Source of the DNA: Nocardioides ferulae
GTDB taxonomy: Bacteria > Actinomycetota > Actinomycetes > Propionibacteriales > Nocardioidaceae
Length of the DNA: 64,000 nt
Reading direction: 5' to 3'
Assembly (NCBI RefSeq): GCF_003660455.1
Contig: NZ_QZVR01000009.1
Coordinates: forward strand, 1 to 64,000
Below, piece after piece: positions 44,332 through 52,724 of this stretch. The position numbers and the translations under genes were made by a program. The notes beneath the pieces are model-generated. The model did no database searches. It saw only the letters and a list, made by a program, of their open reading frames with translations, and was not told where the DNA came from. Position 1 is the first letter of the stretch; every line of letters starts with the position of its first letter.

Positions 44332-44556
44332 TCACACGCCCTGCGCGTCGTCGTCGGGGTCGGTGGCCTGGTCGCCGGTGTGCGGCGGATGGTGGCGCGG
44401 GGCGGCGTTCGGCCCTGCCGTGCCCTCCTGCGCATGGCCGCTCTCACCGTCGGGGTAGCCGGCGGTGGCGTCCTCGGGCGCGATCGGGGTCTGGGCGTCG
44501 TCGGTCTCCTCGAGCCCGGAGACCTCCGAGACCTGCTTGCCCTCGTTGCTGGTCAT
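44332..44556 (-). CDS. Small acidic disordered protein
   Basis: 74 residues, very rich in Asp, Glu, Gly, Thr and Pro (EETDDAQTPIAPEDATAGY, later TDPDDDAQGV), with no predicted structure. I know no family. Support comes from a strong RBS (gaggaggag, 5 nt before ATG 44556) and its position 3 bp from the convergent zf-TFIIB gene. It precedes no other gene on its strand. Confidence 0.65.
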   Translation of the reverse strand: MTSNEGKQVSEVSGLEETDDAQTPIAPEDATAGYPDGESGHAQEGTAGPNAAPRHHPPHTGDQATDPDDDAQGV

Positions 44557-44664
44557 GGTGCTCCTCCTCGGTCGGTCCTCGGGTGGCTGTCGCTGTCCCG
44601 GGTACCCGGCGGCGGCGTCCGCAACACGCGCGGACGGCGCCGTCGGGATCCGGCCTCAGGGTCG

Positions 44665-45231
44665 TCAGCCGCCGGTGGCGTCCGACCGCACGTGCTGGGC
44701 CGAGGAGGTGCCCTCGTCCTGAACCCGCGACGCCGACTCGGTCGCGGTGCCCTTGACCTGCTGGGCGGCCTGCTGGGCCGTCGAGGCGAGGTCCTGGCCG
44801 ATCTCCTGACCGACCGACTTGGCCTGGTCGACCAAGGGCTGGGCCTTCTCCTGGGCGGTGTCCATCACCGCCGCCGCGGCCCGGGCCTCCTGGTCGGTGG
44901 CCGGCAGCAGCGCGGAGAGCACCATGCCGGCGCCGAAGGCCATCAGCCCGGCCGCCAGCGGGCTGCCCTCGAACCGCTCCTGGGCGGTGTCGGCGGCGTT
45001 GGAGGCGCCATCGCTCAGCCCGGACGACGTGGCGCCGGCGCCGGACCGCACGCTCTGCGCGCTGCCCATCACCCGGTCCTTGATCCCGCTGAGACGACCC
45101 CGCGCCGCGGCCTTGCGGCGATCGAGGATCGCCTGCGGGCTGACCCGGTCCTGCAGGGCGTCCAGATCCGTCGCCATCCGGCGCCGGGTGCCCTCGATGT
45201 CCCTGCTCAGCTCTTCTGTGCTCGCGCCCAT
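44665..45231 (-). CDS. DUF3618-domain protein
   Basis: 188 residues. The DUF3618 signature STEELSRDIEGTRRRMATDLDALQDRVSP opens the protein. It is followed by a basic segment, a possible membrane helix (LAAGLMAFGAGMVLSALLP, about 100-118) and a long helical tail rich in Ala, Gln and Thr. Last of a three-gene operon; its ATG (RBS aggagg) overlaps the holin-like gene. Probably an envelope-associated stress protein; unproven. Confidence 0.85.
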   Translation of the reverse strand: MGASTEELSRDIEGTRRRMATDLDALQDRVSPQAILDRRKAAARGRLSGIKDRVMGSAQSVRSGAGATSSGLSDGASNAADTAQERFEGSPLAAGLMAFGAGMVLSALLPATDQEARAAAAVMDTAQEKAQPLVDQAKSVGQEIGQDLASTAQQAAQQVKGTATESASRVQDEGTSSAQHVRSDATGG

Positions 45232-45644
45232 GCCGCGTCCTCCTTCAGTGTCTGCTGCGTGCGGGGCAGCTGCGGGTTGCTCTCCTGCAGCGCCTTCTTG
45301 CCGGTCAGTGCCATCACCGCCGCGACGGCGCCCCAGAGCACCGTCACGATCAGGGCCGCGAGGGCCTGGTGCATCCACTCGTCGAGGAGGTAGACCCCGG
45401 TCAGCGAGAGGAAGAACAGGAACAGGTAGCCGGCAGCGCCGGCGCCGCCGAGCAGCCCCGCCCCCTTGCCGGCCTTGCCCATCTCCTGCTTGAGCTCGGT
45501 CTTGGCCAGCTCCATCTCCTGGCGCATCAGCGTGCTCAGGTCGGTGGTGACGTCGCTGACGATCTCCCCCAGGCTCCGCGGGTCGCGGGGCTCGGTCTCG
45601 CTGCGCGGCCCGGGCGGCACCGTGGGGCTCACCTGGTCGGTCAT
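45207..45644 (-). CDS. Phage-holin-family membrane protein (YqjE/DUF1469-like)
   Basis: 145 residues. An amphipathic segment LGEIVSDVTTDLSTLMRQEMELAKTEL is followed by two membrane helices (about 62-85 and 90-115). This is the actinobacterial holin_X (DUF1469) layout; despite the name these chromosomal proteins are not known to lyse cells. It overlaps both neighbours, so the trio is translationally coupled. Confidence 0.87.
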   Translation of the reverse strand: MTDQVSPTVPPGPRSETEPRDPRSLGEIVSDVTTDLSTLMRQEMELAKTELKQEMGKAGKGAGLLGGAGAAGYLFLFFLSLTGVYLLDEWMHQALAALIVTVLWGAVAAVMALTGKKALQESNPQLPRTQQTLKEDAAWARAQKS

Positions 45645-46324
45645 CGGGTGCCCTCCCCGTAAGAGCCGCGCTCGCCGTAGCCCGCGGCATCGGTGCCAAT
45701 CGGGCCGTCTGCGTCGAGGGCCGAGCCGGCGCGCGGCGGGTCCATGGTCTGCTGGCCGGGCGTCACCGGCGGCATGGGCGGGTTCGTGGTGCCGGCGCGC
45801 GGCGCCGGCGGCCGCGGCAGCGCACCCTCGGCCGGAGCCGCGGCGGCGGCGCCGACGGCGCCGTCCCGCGCGCCCCGGGCCAGCCGCCCGGCGACCACGC
45901 CCGCGGCCAGCGCGCCCAGCAGGAACGTGCCGGGACGGCGGCGGGCGAAGTCGCGGACGTCGTCGAGCAGCTGGGCCGGCTCGCGGCTCTCCAGGTGGTG
46001 GCCGAGGGCACGGGTGCGGTCCGCCGCCTCACGGACCAGGTCGCCGGCCATGCCCTCGTTGGCCTGGCCGGCCATCGACTCCAGGTCGCCGCTCAGCGAC
46101 TGGAGCGTCTCGGCGAGACGGGTCTTCTGGGTGCGCGACTGGTCCCCCACCTGGTCGCTGAGCTGGCGGGTGGCCTCGCCGACCAGGCTGCGAGCCTGGG
46201 CGGCCGCCTCGGAGGCGACGTGCTGCGCCTCCTCGCGGGCCACGCCGGCGACGTGCCGTCCCTCGTCGGCGGCGGTGGCCGCCGTCTCCTGGGCACGCTC
46301 CTTCGCGGTAGGGCTGGTGGTCAT
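45641..46324 (-). CDS. Coiled-coil protein with one membrane segment
   Basis: 227 residues. Residues 1-110 are a long helix rich in Ala, Glu and Gln with repeats such as AREEAQHVASEAAAQARSLV, like apolipoprotein or LEA-type helices. A membrane segment (TFLLGALAAGVVAGRLA, about 132-150) and a Pro/Gly-rich tail follow. It resembles the first gene of DUF3618/holin operons in other actinobacteria; function unknown. The stop overlaps the next ATG. Confidence 0.8.
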   Translation of the reverse strand: MTTSPTAKERAQETAATAADEGRHVAGVAREEAQHVASEAAAQARSLVGEATRQLSDQVGDQSRTQKTRLAETLQSLSGDLESMAGQANEGMAGDLVREAADRTRALGHHLESREPAQLLDDVRDFARRRPGTFLLGALAAGVVAGRLARGARDGAVGAAAAAPAEGALPRPPAPRAGTTNPPMPPVTPGQQTMDPPRAGSALDADGPIGTDAAGYGERGSYGEGTR

Positions 46325-46427
46325 GCTTCCTCCAGGGTTCGCGGATCGAGGGCGAGATGACGTCCTCGTGGCGGTTCCGGTGCCCTGCCGTCACCCGGAC
46401 CAATCTCCACCCGGAAGGATGAGAGGC

Positions 46428-47123
46428 GTGTCGACACCACCCCACGAGGTCGCCCGGGCCCTCTCCGAGCGCGGCGAACTGGTGCTGCTGCAACGCCACC
46501 GCGACGACGCCGGCACGGTGCTCGAACTGCGCGCGAACGGCGTGTTCGTCATGGACACCGCCGAGACCAGCACCGAGCGCGCCCTCGCGTCGGCCGCGCT
46601 GGCCACGGTGACCGACCCCCGCGCCGTGCTCGTCGGCGGCCTCGGGCTCGGGTTCACCCTCGCCGAGGTGCTGGCCGACGCCCGCGTCCGCACCTGCACG
46701 GTCGTCGAGATCGAGCCCGCACTGGTGGGTTGGCTGCGCGACGGCACCGTGCCGCACGGTCCGGCCCTGCTGGCCGACCCGCGGGTGGCGGTGGTGATCG
46801 CCGACGTCGCCGGCGTGCTCGCCGACGCCGCCCCCTCGGCGTACGACCTGGTGCTGCTCGACGTCGACAACGGGCCCGGCTACCTGGTGCACGAGGAGAA
46901 CGCCGCGCTCTACCGCGCCCCCCTGCTCGCCGCCACCCGGCGCGCGCTGCGCCCCGGTGGGCGGCTCGTGGTGTGGTCGGCCGACCGGGCGCCGGCACTG
47001 CACGCGGCGCTGGTCGAGGTGTACGCCGAGCAGCACGTCACCGAGCAGCCGCTGGCCGTCCGTCTCCAGGGCCGCGACGAGCAGTACTGGCTCTACCTCG
47101 CCCGGGTACCGTCGCGAACGTGA
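46428..47123 (+). CDS. Spermidine synthase-like methyltransferase-fold protein
   Basis: 231 residues. A Rossmann core with [19 protein letters not shown] (motif I), [12 protein letters not shown] (acidic residue binding the cofactor ribose), [12 protein letters not shown] and [14 protein letters not shown], then [12 protein letters not shown]. It lacks the N-terminal beta domain of true spermidine synthases, and its substrate is unknown. GTG 46428 follows gagagg. Its stop overlaps the start of the class II fumarase. Confidence 0.8.
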   Translation: MSTPPHEVARALSERGELVLLQRHRDDAGTVLELRANGVFVMDTAETSTERALASAALATVTDPRAVLVGGLGLGFTLAEVLADARVRTCTVVEIEPALVGWLRDGTVPHGPALLADPRVAVVIADVAGVLADAAPSAYDLVLLDVDNGPGYLVHEENAALYRAPLLAATRRALRPGGRLVVWSADRAPALHAALVEVYAEQHVTEQPLAVRLQGRDEQYWLYLARVPSRT

Positions 47124-48526
47124 GCGATGCAGCCAACTCCGCCGACCACGGTTTCCGCACCGAGCACGACAGCATGGGCGAGGTCCAGGTGCCGGCCGAC
47201 GCCCTGTGGCGGGCCCAGACCCAGCGAGCGGTCGAGAACTTCCCGATCAGCGGCACCCCGATCGAGCCGGCGCTGATCCACGCCATCGGTCGCGTGAAGG
47301 CGGCCGCGGCCACGGTGAACGCCGAGCTCGGGGTGCTGCCCCGAGAGCAGGCGGACGCGATCGTGGCCGCCGCCACCGAGGTGGTGGAGGGTCGCCACGA
47401 CGCGCACTTCCCGATCGACGTCTTCCAGACGGGGTCGGGCACCAGCTCGAACATGAACGCCAACGAGGTGATCGCGAGCCTGACCCGGGCGGCCGGTGCC
47501 GAGGTGCACCCGAACGACCACGTCAACGCGAGCCAGTCGAGCAACGACACCTTCCCGACCGCGATCCACGTGGCCGCGACGCTGGCGGTGGCCGACGAGC
47601 TGCTGCCCGCGCTCGACGTGCTCGCGACCTCGCTCGAGGGCAAGGCCGAGGAGTTCGCAGGCTTGGTGAAGTCCGGCCGCACCCACCTGATGGACGCCAC
47701 CCCGGTGATGCTCGGCCAGGAGTTCTCCGGCTACGCCGCCACGGTGCGCTACGCCGCCGAGCGGCTCGAGTCGGTGCTGCCGAGGGTCCGCGAGCTGCCG
47801 CTGGGCGGCACCGCGGTCGGCACCGGCATCAACACCCCGCCGGGCTTCGCCGAGCGGGTGATCGCGGTGCTGTCGGAGGCCGCCGGCCAGCCGTTCACCG
47901 AGGCGCGCAACCACTTCGAGGCCCAGGGCACCCGCGACTCGCTGGTCGAGCTCAGCGGGGTGCTGCGCACCTACGCCGTCGGCCTGACCAAGATCTGCAA
48001 CGACCTGCGCTGGATGTCGTCGGGCCCCACCACCGGGCTGGCCGAGATCCACCTGCCCGACCTGCAGCCGGGGTCGAGCATCATGCCCGGCAAGGTCAAC
48101 CCGGTGCTGCCGGAGGCGACGCTGATGGTCTGCTTCCAGGTGGTGGGCAACGACGCGGCGGTGACCGCGGCGGGCGCGAGCGGCAGCTTCGAGCTCAACG
48201 TCGCGATGCCGGTGATCGCCCGCAACGTGCTGGAGTCCGTGCGGCTGCTCGCGGCGTCCTCGCGGGTGCTGGCCGTCCGCTGCGTCGACGGCATCACCGC
48301 CGACGCCGACCGCATGCGCCAGTACGCCGAGTCGTCGCCGTCGGTGGTGACCCCGCTGAACAAGCACATCGGCTACGAGAACGCGGCGAAGGTGGCCAAG
48401 CAGGCACTCGCCGACGGCGCGACGATCCGGGAGACCGTGCTCGCGATGGGGTTCGTGGAGCGGGGCGAGCTCACCGAGGAGCAGCTCGACACCGCGCTCG
48501 ACGTGGAGTCGATGACGCGACCGTGA
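47120..48526 (+). CDS. fumC: Class II fumarate hydratase
   Basis: 468 residues. [23 protein letters not shown] at the start, [19 protein letters not shown] (B-site), [12 protein letters not shown] (catalytic His), and the fumarase superfamily signature [12 protein letters not shown]. It is the stable, iron-free enzyme, in contrast to the class I enzyme at 42.2 kb. The start overlaps the stop of the methyltransferase-like gene (GTGA). Confidence 0.95.
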   Translation: MSDAANSADHGFRTEHDSMGEVQVPADALWRAQTQRAVENFPISGTPIEPALIHAIGRVKAAAATVNAELGVLPREQADAIVAAATEVVEGRHDAHFPIDVFQTGSGTSSNMNANEVIASLTRAAGAEVHPNDHVNASQSSNDTFPTAIHVAATLAVADELLPALDVLATSLEGKAEEFAGLVKSGRTHLMDATPVMLGQEFSGYAATVRYAAERLESVLPRVRELPLGGTAVGTGINTPPGFAERVIAVLSEAAGQPFTEARNHFEAQGTRDSLVELSGVLRTYAVGLTKICNDLRWMSSGPTTGLAEIHLPDLQPGSSIMPGKVNPVLPEATLMVCFQVVGNDAAVTAAGASGSFELNVAMPVIARNVLESVRLLAASSRVLAVRCVDGITADADRMRQYAESSPSVVTPLNKHIGYENAAKVAKQALADGATIRETVLAMGFVERGELTEEQLDTALDVESMTRP

Positions 48527-48548
48527 GGCTCGGTCTCGATCCGCCGGG

Positions 48549-49223
48549 TCAGTACCAACCGACGGACTGGCTGTGGCCCCAGGCCGAGCACGGCGACCCG
48601 TAGCGGTCGGCGATGTAGCCGAGGCCCCAGCGGATCTGGGTGACCGGGTTCGTGGCCCAGTCGGCCCCGGCGGAGGCCATCTTCGAGCCGGGCAGCGCCT
48701 GCGGGATGCCGTAGGCCGAGGACGTCGGGTTGTCGGCGGTCACGGTCCAGTTCGACTCCCGGGTCCACAGCGAGTCCAGGCAGCTCCACTGGTCGCTGGA
48801 GAAGCCGAACTCGGCCAGCAGGGCGCGGCCGATGTCGCGCGGGTCGTCGTCGGAGAGCGTCTCGGTGCGGGTGATCGCCTGGCCCTCGGGCTGCGCGAGC
48901 GCGGCCTCCTTCAGCGGGTCGGCCTCGTCGCGGCGGTCGGAGCGCGAGACCGACTCCTCACGCTCGGGGAGCTCGAGGGTGGCCGCGCTGCCGACCTCGG
49001 GGGCGCCCGGGTCGGGGCGCTCGAGGCTGTCGAGCGCACCGGCGGCGGCGCTCACCTCGACGGGACTGCTGACCACGCCGCCGCCGACGGCGATCCCGGT
49101 GGCACCGGCAGCGACCGAGCTCAGCACCAGCGTGGTGCGCAGCGCCTTCTTGGGAGCCTCGCCGAGGGCCGGGCGCGCCGGCTGCTGCCGGTGCTTGGGG
49201 GTGTACTTGGCGTGCTTCGACAC
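48549..49223 (-). CDS. Secreted lysozyme/transglycosylase-like cell-wall protein
   Basis: 224 residues. The basic N-terminus (SKHAKYTPKHRQQ) and a hydrophobic segment (about 30-50) make an export signal. An acidic linker follows, then a C-terminal domain with FSSDQWSCLDSLWTRESNWTVTADNPTSSAYGIPQALPGSKM and WGLGYIADRYGSPCSAW, the transglycosylase-like fold with its catalytic Glu in the WTRESNW motif. It should cut peptidoglycan, much like Rpf-related and SLT proteins of actinobacteria. The upstream DNA has a GGTCACG direct repeat. Confidence 0.88.
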   Translation of the reverse strand: MSKHAKYTPKHRQQPARPALGEAPKKALRTTLVLSSVAAGATGIAVGGGVVSSPVEVSAAAGALDSLERPDPGAPEVGSAATLELPEREESVSRSDRRDEADPLKEAALAQPEGQAITRTETLSDDDPRDIGRALLAEFGFSSDQWSCLDSLWTRESNWTVTADNPTSSAYGIPQALPGSKMASAGADWATNPVTQIRWGLGYIADRYGSPCSAWGHSQSVGWY

Positions 49224-49290
49224 AGGTGAGGTCCACCGGGGGTATAGACAGCAGGACGACCTCCCGTCCCTGCGAGGTGACGCGCACGCA

Positions 49291-49308
49291 GGTCACGAAA
49301 AGGTCACG
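49291..49308. promoter_or_regulatory. GGTCACG direct repeat upstream of the wall hydrolase
   Basis: ggtcacg at 49291-49297 and 49302-49308, 11 bp apart, about 68 bp before the start codon. Tandem half-sites with this period fit an OmpR-family response regulator; MtrA, which controls wall hydrolases in actinobacteria, uses GTCAC-type repeats. Confidence 0.45.
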
Positions 49309-49453
49309 GGCCACCATGCCCGAGCCCCCAGGTGGTTGCAAACCGAACCGCCCAAGTCGGGCCTTGAGTCCCGTCACATCGGGACCTCCCCAGTCACGCC
49401 GGCCCCATGAGTCCCAGAAGACCCAGTAGCCCCTCCGGTCGGGTGCGTCCGGC

Positions 49454-50782
49454 TCAGATCGTCACGTTCTCCAGCATCTCGGTGACCAGCGCCGCGATCG
49501 GCGAGCGCTCGGACCGGGTCAACGTGACATGGGCGAACAGCGGGTGGCCCTTCAGCTTCTCGACCACCGCCACCACCCCGTCGTGGCGGCCGACGCGCAG
49601 GTTGTCGCGCTGGGCCACGTCGTGGGTGAGCACCACCTTGGAGTTCGCTCCGATGCGCGAGAGCACCGTGAGCAGCACGTTGCGCTCCAGGCTCTGGGCC
49701 TCGTCGACGATCACGAACGCGTCGTGCAGCGAGCGGCCCCGGATGTGGGTCAGCGGCAGCACCTCGAGCATGCCGCGGGCGAGGATCTCCTCGATCACCT
49801 CGCGCGAGGTGATCGCGCCCAGTGTGTCGAAGACCGCCTGACCCCACGGCGACATCTTCTCCGACTCCGATCCGGGCAGATAGCCCAGCTCCTGGCCGCC
49901 GACGGCGAACAGCGGCCGGAACACGACCACCTTCTGGTGCTGACCGCGCTCGAGCACCGCCTCGAGGCCGGCGCACAGCGCCATCGCGGACTTGCCGGTG
50001 CCGGCTCGGCCACCCAGGGAGACGATGCCGACCTCGGGGTCGAGCAGCATCTCCAGCGCGATCCGCTGCTCCGCGGAGCGGCCGTGCACGCCGAACGCCT
50101 CGCGGTCGCCCCGCACCAGGTGCACCCGCTTGTCGGGCCCGACCCGGCCCAGCGCGGTGCCGCGCTCCGAGAGCAGCACCAGGCCGGTGTGGCAGGGCAG
50201 CTCCCGTGCGGTGTCGAGGTCGAGCACGCCGTCGTCGTACAGCTCGTCGAGGTCAGCCGCGGTGACGTCGAGCTCGGCCATGCCGGTGTAGCCGGTGTCG
50301 GAGTCGCTGACCGCCTCGGCGCGGTACTCCTCCGCGTCGAGACCGACCGCGGACGCCTTGATGCGCAGCGGCAGGTCCTTGGAGACCAGGGTGACGCGCC
50401 GGCCCTCGTCGGCGAGGTTCCGCGCCACCGCCAGGATGCGCGTGTCGTTGTCGCCGAGCCGGAAGCCCGACGGCAGCGAGCCGGCGTCGGTGTGGTTCAG
50501 CTCCACGCGCAGGGTGCCGCCCTGGCCGCTGATCGGCACCGGCTGGTCGAGGCGGCCGTGGGTGACCCGCAGGTCGTCGAGGATCCGCAGCGCGCTGCGG
50601 GCGAAGTAGCCGAGCTCGGGGTGGTGCCGCTTGCCCTCGAGCTCGGTGATCACCACGACCGGGAGCACCACCTCGTGCTCGGCGAAGCGGTGCAGCGCCC
50701 CCGGGTCGGCCAGCAGCACGCTGGTGTCGAGCACGTAGGTGCGGACATCGGTCTCGGTCGCCTTACTCTGGGCCTGCGGCAC
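49454..50782 (-). CDS. phoH2: PhoH2-type PIN-PhoH ATPase fusion
   Basis: 442 residues. An N-terminal PIN ribonuclease domain ([14 protein letters not shown], later [14 protein letters not shown] and [14 protein letters not shown]) is joined to a PhoH ATPase with Walker [10 protein letters not shown], Walker [12 protein letters not shown] and a final [15 protein letters not shown]. Characterised relatives are RNA helicases with RNase activity. In mycobacteria a small antitoxin-like gene precedes phoH2; none is visible here. GTG 50782 has gaggggt upstream. Confidence 0.93.
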   Translation of the reverse strand: MPQAQSKATETDVRTYVLDTSVLLADPGALHRFAEHEVVLPVVVITELEGKRHHPELGYFARSALRILDDLRVTHGRLDQPVPISGQGGTLRVELNHTDAGSLPSGFRLGDNDTRILAVARNLADEGRRVTLVSKDLPLRIKASAVGLDAEEYRAEAVSDSDTGYTGMAELDVTAADLDELYDDGVLDLDTARELPCHTGLVLLSERGTALGRVGPDKRVHLVRGDREAFGVHGRSAEQRIALEMLLDPEVGIVSLGGRAGTGKSAMALCAGLEAVLERGQHQKVVVFRPLFAVGGQELGYLPGSESEKMSPWGQAVFDTLGAITSREVIEEILARGMLEVLPLTHIRGRSLHDAFVIVDEAQSLERNVLLTVLSRIGANSKVVLTHDVAQRDNLRVGRHDGVVAVVEKLKGHPLFAHVTLTRSERSPIAALVTEMLENVTI

Positions 50783-51092
50783 GGTGCACCCCTCACGGGC
50801 CGGCGCGCGCACTCCTCGCCCCGGCCCTAGCTCACGCAGTCGGACCGGGACCGCTCCCAGGAGCCGGAGTGCCGGCCCCCCGGCGCAGCGCAGGCCGGGG
50901 CCTGCCGCGCGTCGCTCGCGTGATCACTCACGGTCTGGGGCCTCCCGATACGGCGGGCTTCCCCACCCGCCGATGCTGGAAAAGTACGCCGGCTGAGAGC
51001 CAGGTCACCTCCGACACGCCCGACGCCGGGGTGAACGTCTCGTTTCGGCTCGATGACGGCACAGGCGCGCCGCCGTGGCCCGGGCTGTGGGC
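50783..51092. other. 310-bp non-coding stretch upstream of phoH2
   Basis: No frame looks protein-like on either strand. It is very GC-rich with several possible hairpins, the clearest being cggcggg-cttcccca-cccgccg at 50951-50972. It holds the 3' end signals of uppS and the promoter or leader of phoH2; a structured leader or small RNA is possible but cannot be named. Confidence 0.5.
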
Positions 51093-51869
51093 TCAGGCCC
51101 CGAACCGGCGCTCGCGGTGCGCGTAGGCGCGGATCGCGCGCAGGAAGTCGACGCGCCGGAAGTCGGGCCAGTAGGCCTCGCAGAAGTAGAACTCCGACTT
51201 CGCGCTCTGCCAGAGCAGGAAGCCGCCGAGGCGCTGCTCACCGGAGGTGCGGATGACCAGGTCGGGATCGGGCTGTCCCTTGGTGTAGAGGTGGTCGGAG
51301 ATCAGGTCGACGTCGATGTGCTGGGCCAGCTCCTCGAGGCCGGTGCCGCGCTCGGCCGCCTCGAGCAGGATCGAGCGGACCGCGTCGGCGATCTCGCGCC
51401 GGCCGCCGTAGCCGACGGCGATGTTGACCAGCATGCCGTCGACCTCGAGCGTCGCCTCCTCGGCAGCCTTGAGCTTCTCCGCGGTCGAGGCCGGCAGCAG
51501 GTCGAGGGCGCCGACGGGGTGCAGCCGCCAGCGGGCCTGGTCGGCGAGCGAGGCGACCGCCTCCTCGATGATCTCCAGCAGCGGGGCCAGCTCCCGCTCG
51601 GGGCGGTTGAGGTTGTCGGTGGACAGCAGCCACAGCGTGACCACCTTGATGCCGACCTCGTCGCACCAGCCGAGCAGCGGCTCGATGTTCGCCGCCCCGG
51701 CCCGATGCCCGTGGGCGGTGTCCCGGCCGACGGCGCGGGCCCAGCGGCGGTTGCCGTCGAGCATCACCCCGACGTGCTGGGGGATCTGGTCGCTGGAGAG
51801 CCGGCGCAGCATCCGCGCCTCGTACGCCGGGTAGAGCACTCGACGCAGTCCGCTCTTCCAGTCCGCCAC
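51093..51869 (-). CDS. uppS: Isoprenyl transferase (cis-prenyl diphosphate synthase)
   Basis: 258 residues. GVMLDGNRRWARAVG has the catalytic Asp (about 38); then TLWLLSTDNLNRP, GYGGRREIADAVRS, DLVIRTSGEQRLGGFLLWQ (Arg-x-Ser pyrophosphate site) and SEFYFCEAYWPDF. It makes a Z-polyprenyl diphosphate, either decaprenyl/undecaprenyl for wall synthesis or the shorter Z-farnesyl product, as in the Rv1086 relative. The GTG start follows a TAGCAT box and the gene is divergent from trhA. Confidence 0.95.
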   Translation of the reverse strand: MADWKSGLRRVLYPAYEARMLRRLSSDQIPQHVGVMLDGNRRWARAVGRDTAHGHRAGAANIEPLLGWCDEVGIKVVTLWLLSTDNLNRPERELAPLLEIIEEAVASLADQARWRLHPVGALDLLPASTAEKLKAAEEATLEVDGMLVNIAVGYGGRREIADAVRSILLEAAERGTGLEELAQHIDVDLISDHLYTKGQPDPDLVIRTSGEQRLGGFLLWQSAKSEFYFCEAYWPDFRRVDFLRAIRAYAHRERRFGA

Positions 51870-51875
51870 CCCCCG

Positions 51876-51881
51876 ATGCTA
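51876..51881 (-). promoter_or_regulatory. -10 box of uppS (leaderless)
   Basis: TAGCAT on the minus strand, 6 nt before GTG 51869. Confidence 0.5.
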
Positions 51882-51937
51882 GCGGCTGCGCGGGGTGAGG
51901 TTCGCCGCTCCGCGGCAGTCGACCGCTCGGAACTGGG

Positions 51938-51943
51938 TACCGT
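51938..51943 (+). promoter_or_regulatory. -10 box of trhA (leaderless)
   Basis: TACCGT ends 7 nt before ATG 51951. It shares the 81-bp divergent gap with the uppS promoter. Confidence 0.5.
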
Positions 51944-51950
51944 TGGCGAC

Positions 51951-52706
51951 ATGACGCAGGGCAGAAAGCACCAGGTCACCAGCACGGTGAACGACGCGGT
52001 CCGCCACGGCTTCGACTCGCTGTCGGACCACATCTCCGAGACCTTCGCCGAGGTCAAGCCCAAGCTGCGGGGCTGGCTGCACCTCGCCACCGCGCCGCTG
52101 ACGCTGGCCGCCGGCGTGGTGCTGATCGCGCTGTCCCCCACGACGGAGACGCGGGTGGCCTCGGCCCTGTTCGTCGGCACCGCGCTGGTGCTGTTCACGG
52201 TGTCGGCGATCTATCACACCGGGCGCTGGTCGCCGCGGGTGTGGGCGTTCCTGCGCAACTTCGACCACTCGAACATCTTCTTGCTCATCGCCGGCTCCTA
52301 CACGCCGTTCAGCGTCATCCTGCTCGAGGGCACCGAACGCACCGTGCTGCTCACCGTGGCCTGGAGCGGCGCCGCACTGGGGGTGCTGTTCAAGCTGTTC
52401 TGGACCAGCGCGCCGCGCTGGCTCTACGTGCCGATCTACATCGCCCTCGGCTGGGCCGCGCTGTTCTTCCTGCCCGGCTTCCTCGACGGAGCGCGGGCGC
52501 TCGGCGCCGGCACCGGCACCGCGGTGTTCGTGCTGGTCGTGGTGGGCGGCGCGCTCTACACGTTGGGCGGCGTGGTCTACGGCTTCCGGCGGCCCGACCC
52601 GTGGCCGCGCTGGTTCGGGTTCCACGAGGTGTTCCACACCTTCACGATCCTCGCCTTCATCAGCCACTACGTCGGCGTCTCCCTGGCGACGTACTCACTG
52701 CGCTGA
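51951..52706 (+). CDS. trhA: Hemolysin III / PAQR-family membrane protein
   Basis: 251 residues, seven membrane helices after a 45-residue soluble head. The zinc-binding motifs of the PAQR/CREST family are present: SAIYHTGRW, FDHSNIFLLIAGSYTPF and FHEVFHTFTILAFISHY. Relatives set membrane fluidity or energetics; lysis of blood cells is not implied. The position next to uppS is also seen in mycobacteria. Confidence 0.93.
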   Translation: MTQGRKHQVTSTVNDAVRHGFDSLSDHISETFAEVKPKLRGWLHLATAPLTLAAGVVLIALSPTTETRVASALFVGTALVLFTVSAIYHTGRWSPRVWAFLRNFDHSNIFLLIAGSYTPFSVILLEGTERTVLLTVAWSGAALGVLFKLFWTSAPRWLYVPIYIALGWAALFFLPGFLDGARALGAGTGTAVFVLVVVGGALYTLGGVVYGFRRPDPWPRWFGFHEVFHTFTILAFISHYVGVSLATYSLR

Positions 52707-52724
52707 CTCGGGTCTGGGTCGGCG

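Noticed and set aside
45207..45644. Prophage holin
   Set aside because: No other phage genes are near; DUF1469-type proteins with DUF3618 neighbours are ordinary chromosomal genes in actinobacteria.
49224..49453. Possible c-di-AMP (ydaO) riboswitch before the secreted wall hydrolase
   Set aside because: Such riboswitches often precede actinobacterial wall hydrolases, but I could not align the conserved ydaO core or its paired stems to this leader. A covariance-model scan would decide.
50783..51092. 6C RNA or other named small RNA upstream of phoH2
   Set aside because: There is one run of C residues near a hairpin, but not the paired C-loops of 6C RNA. No other family fits.
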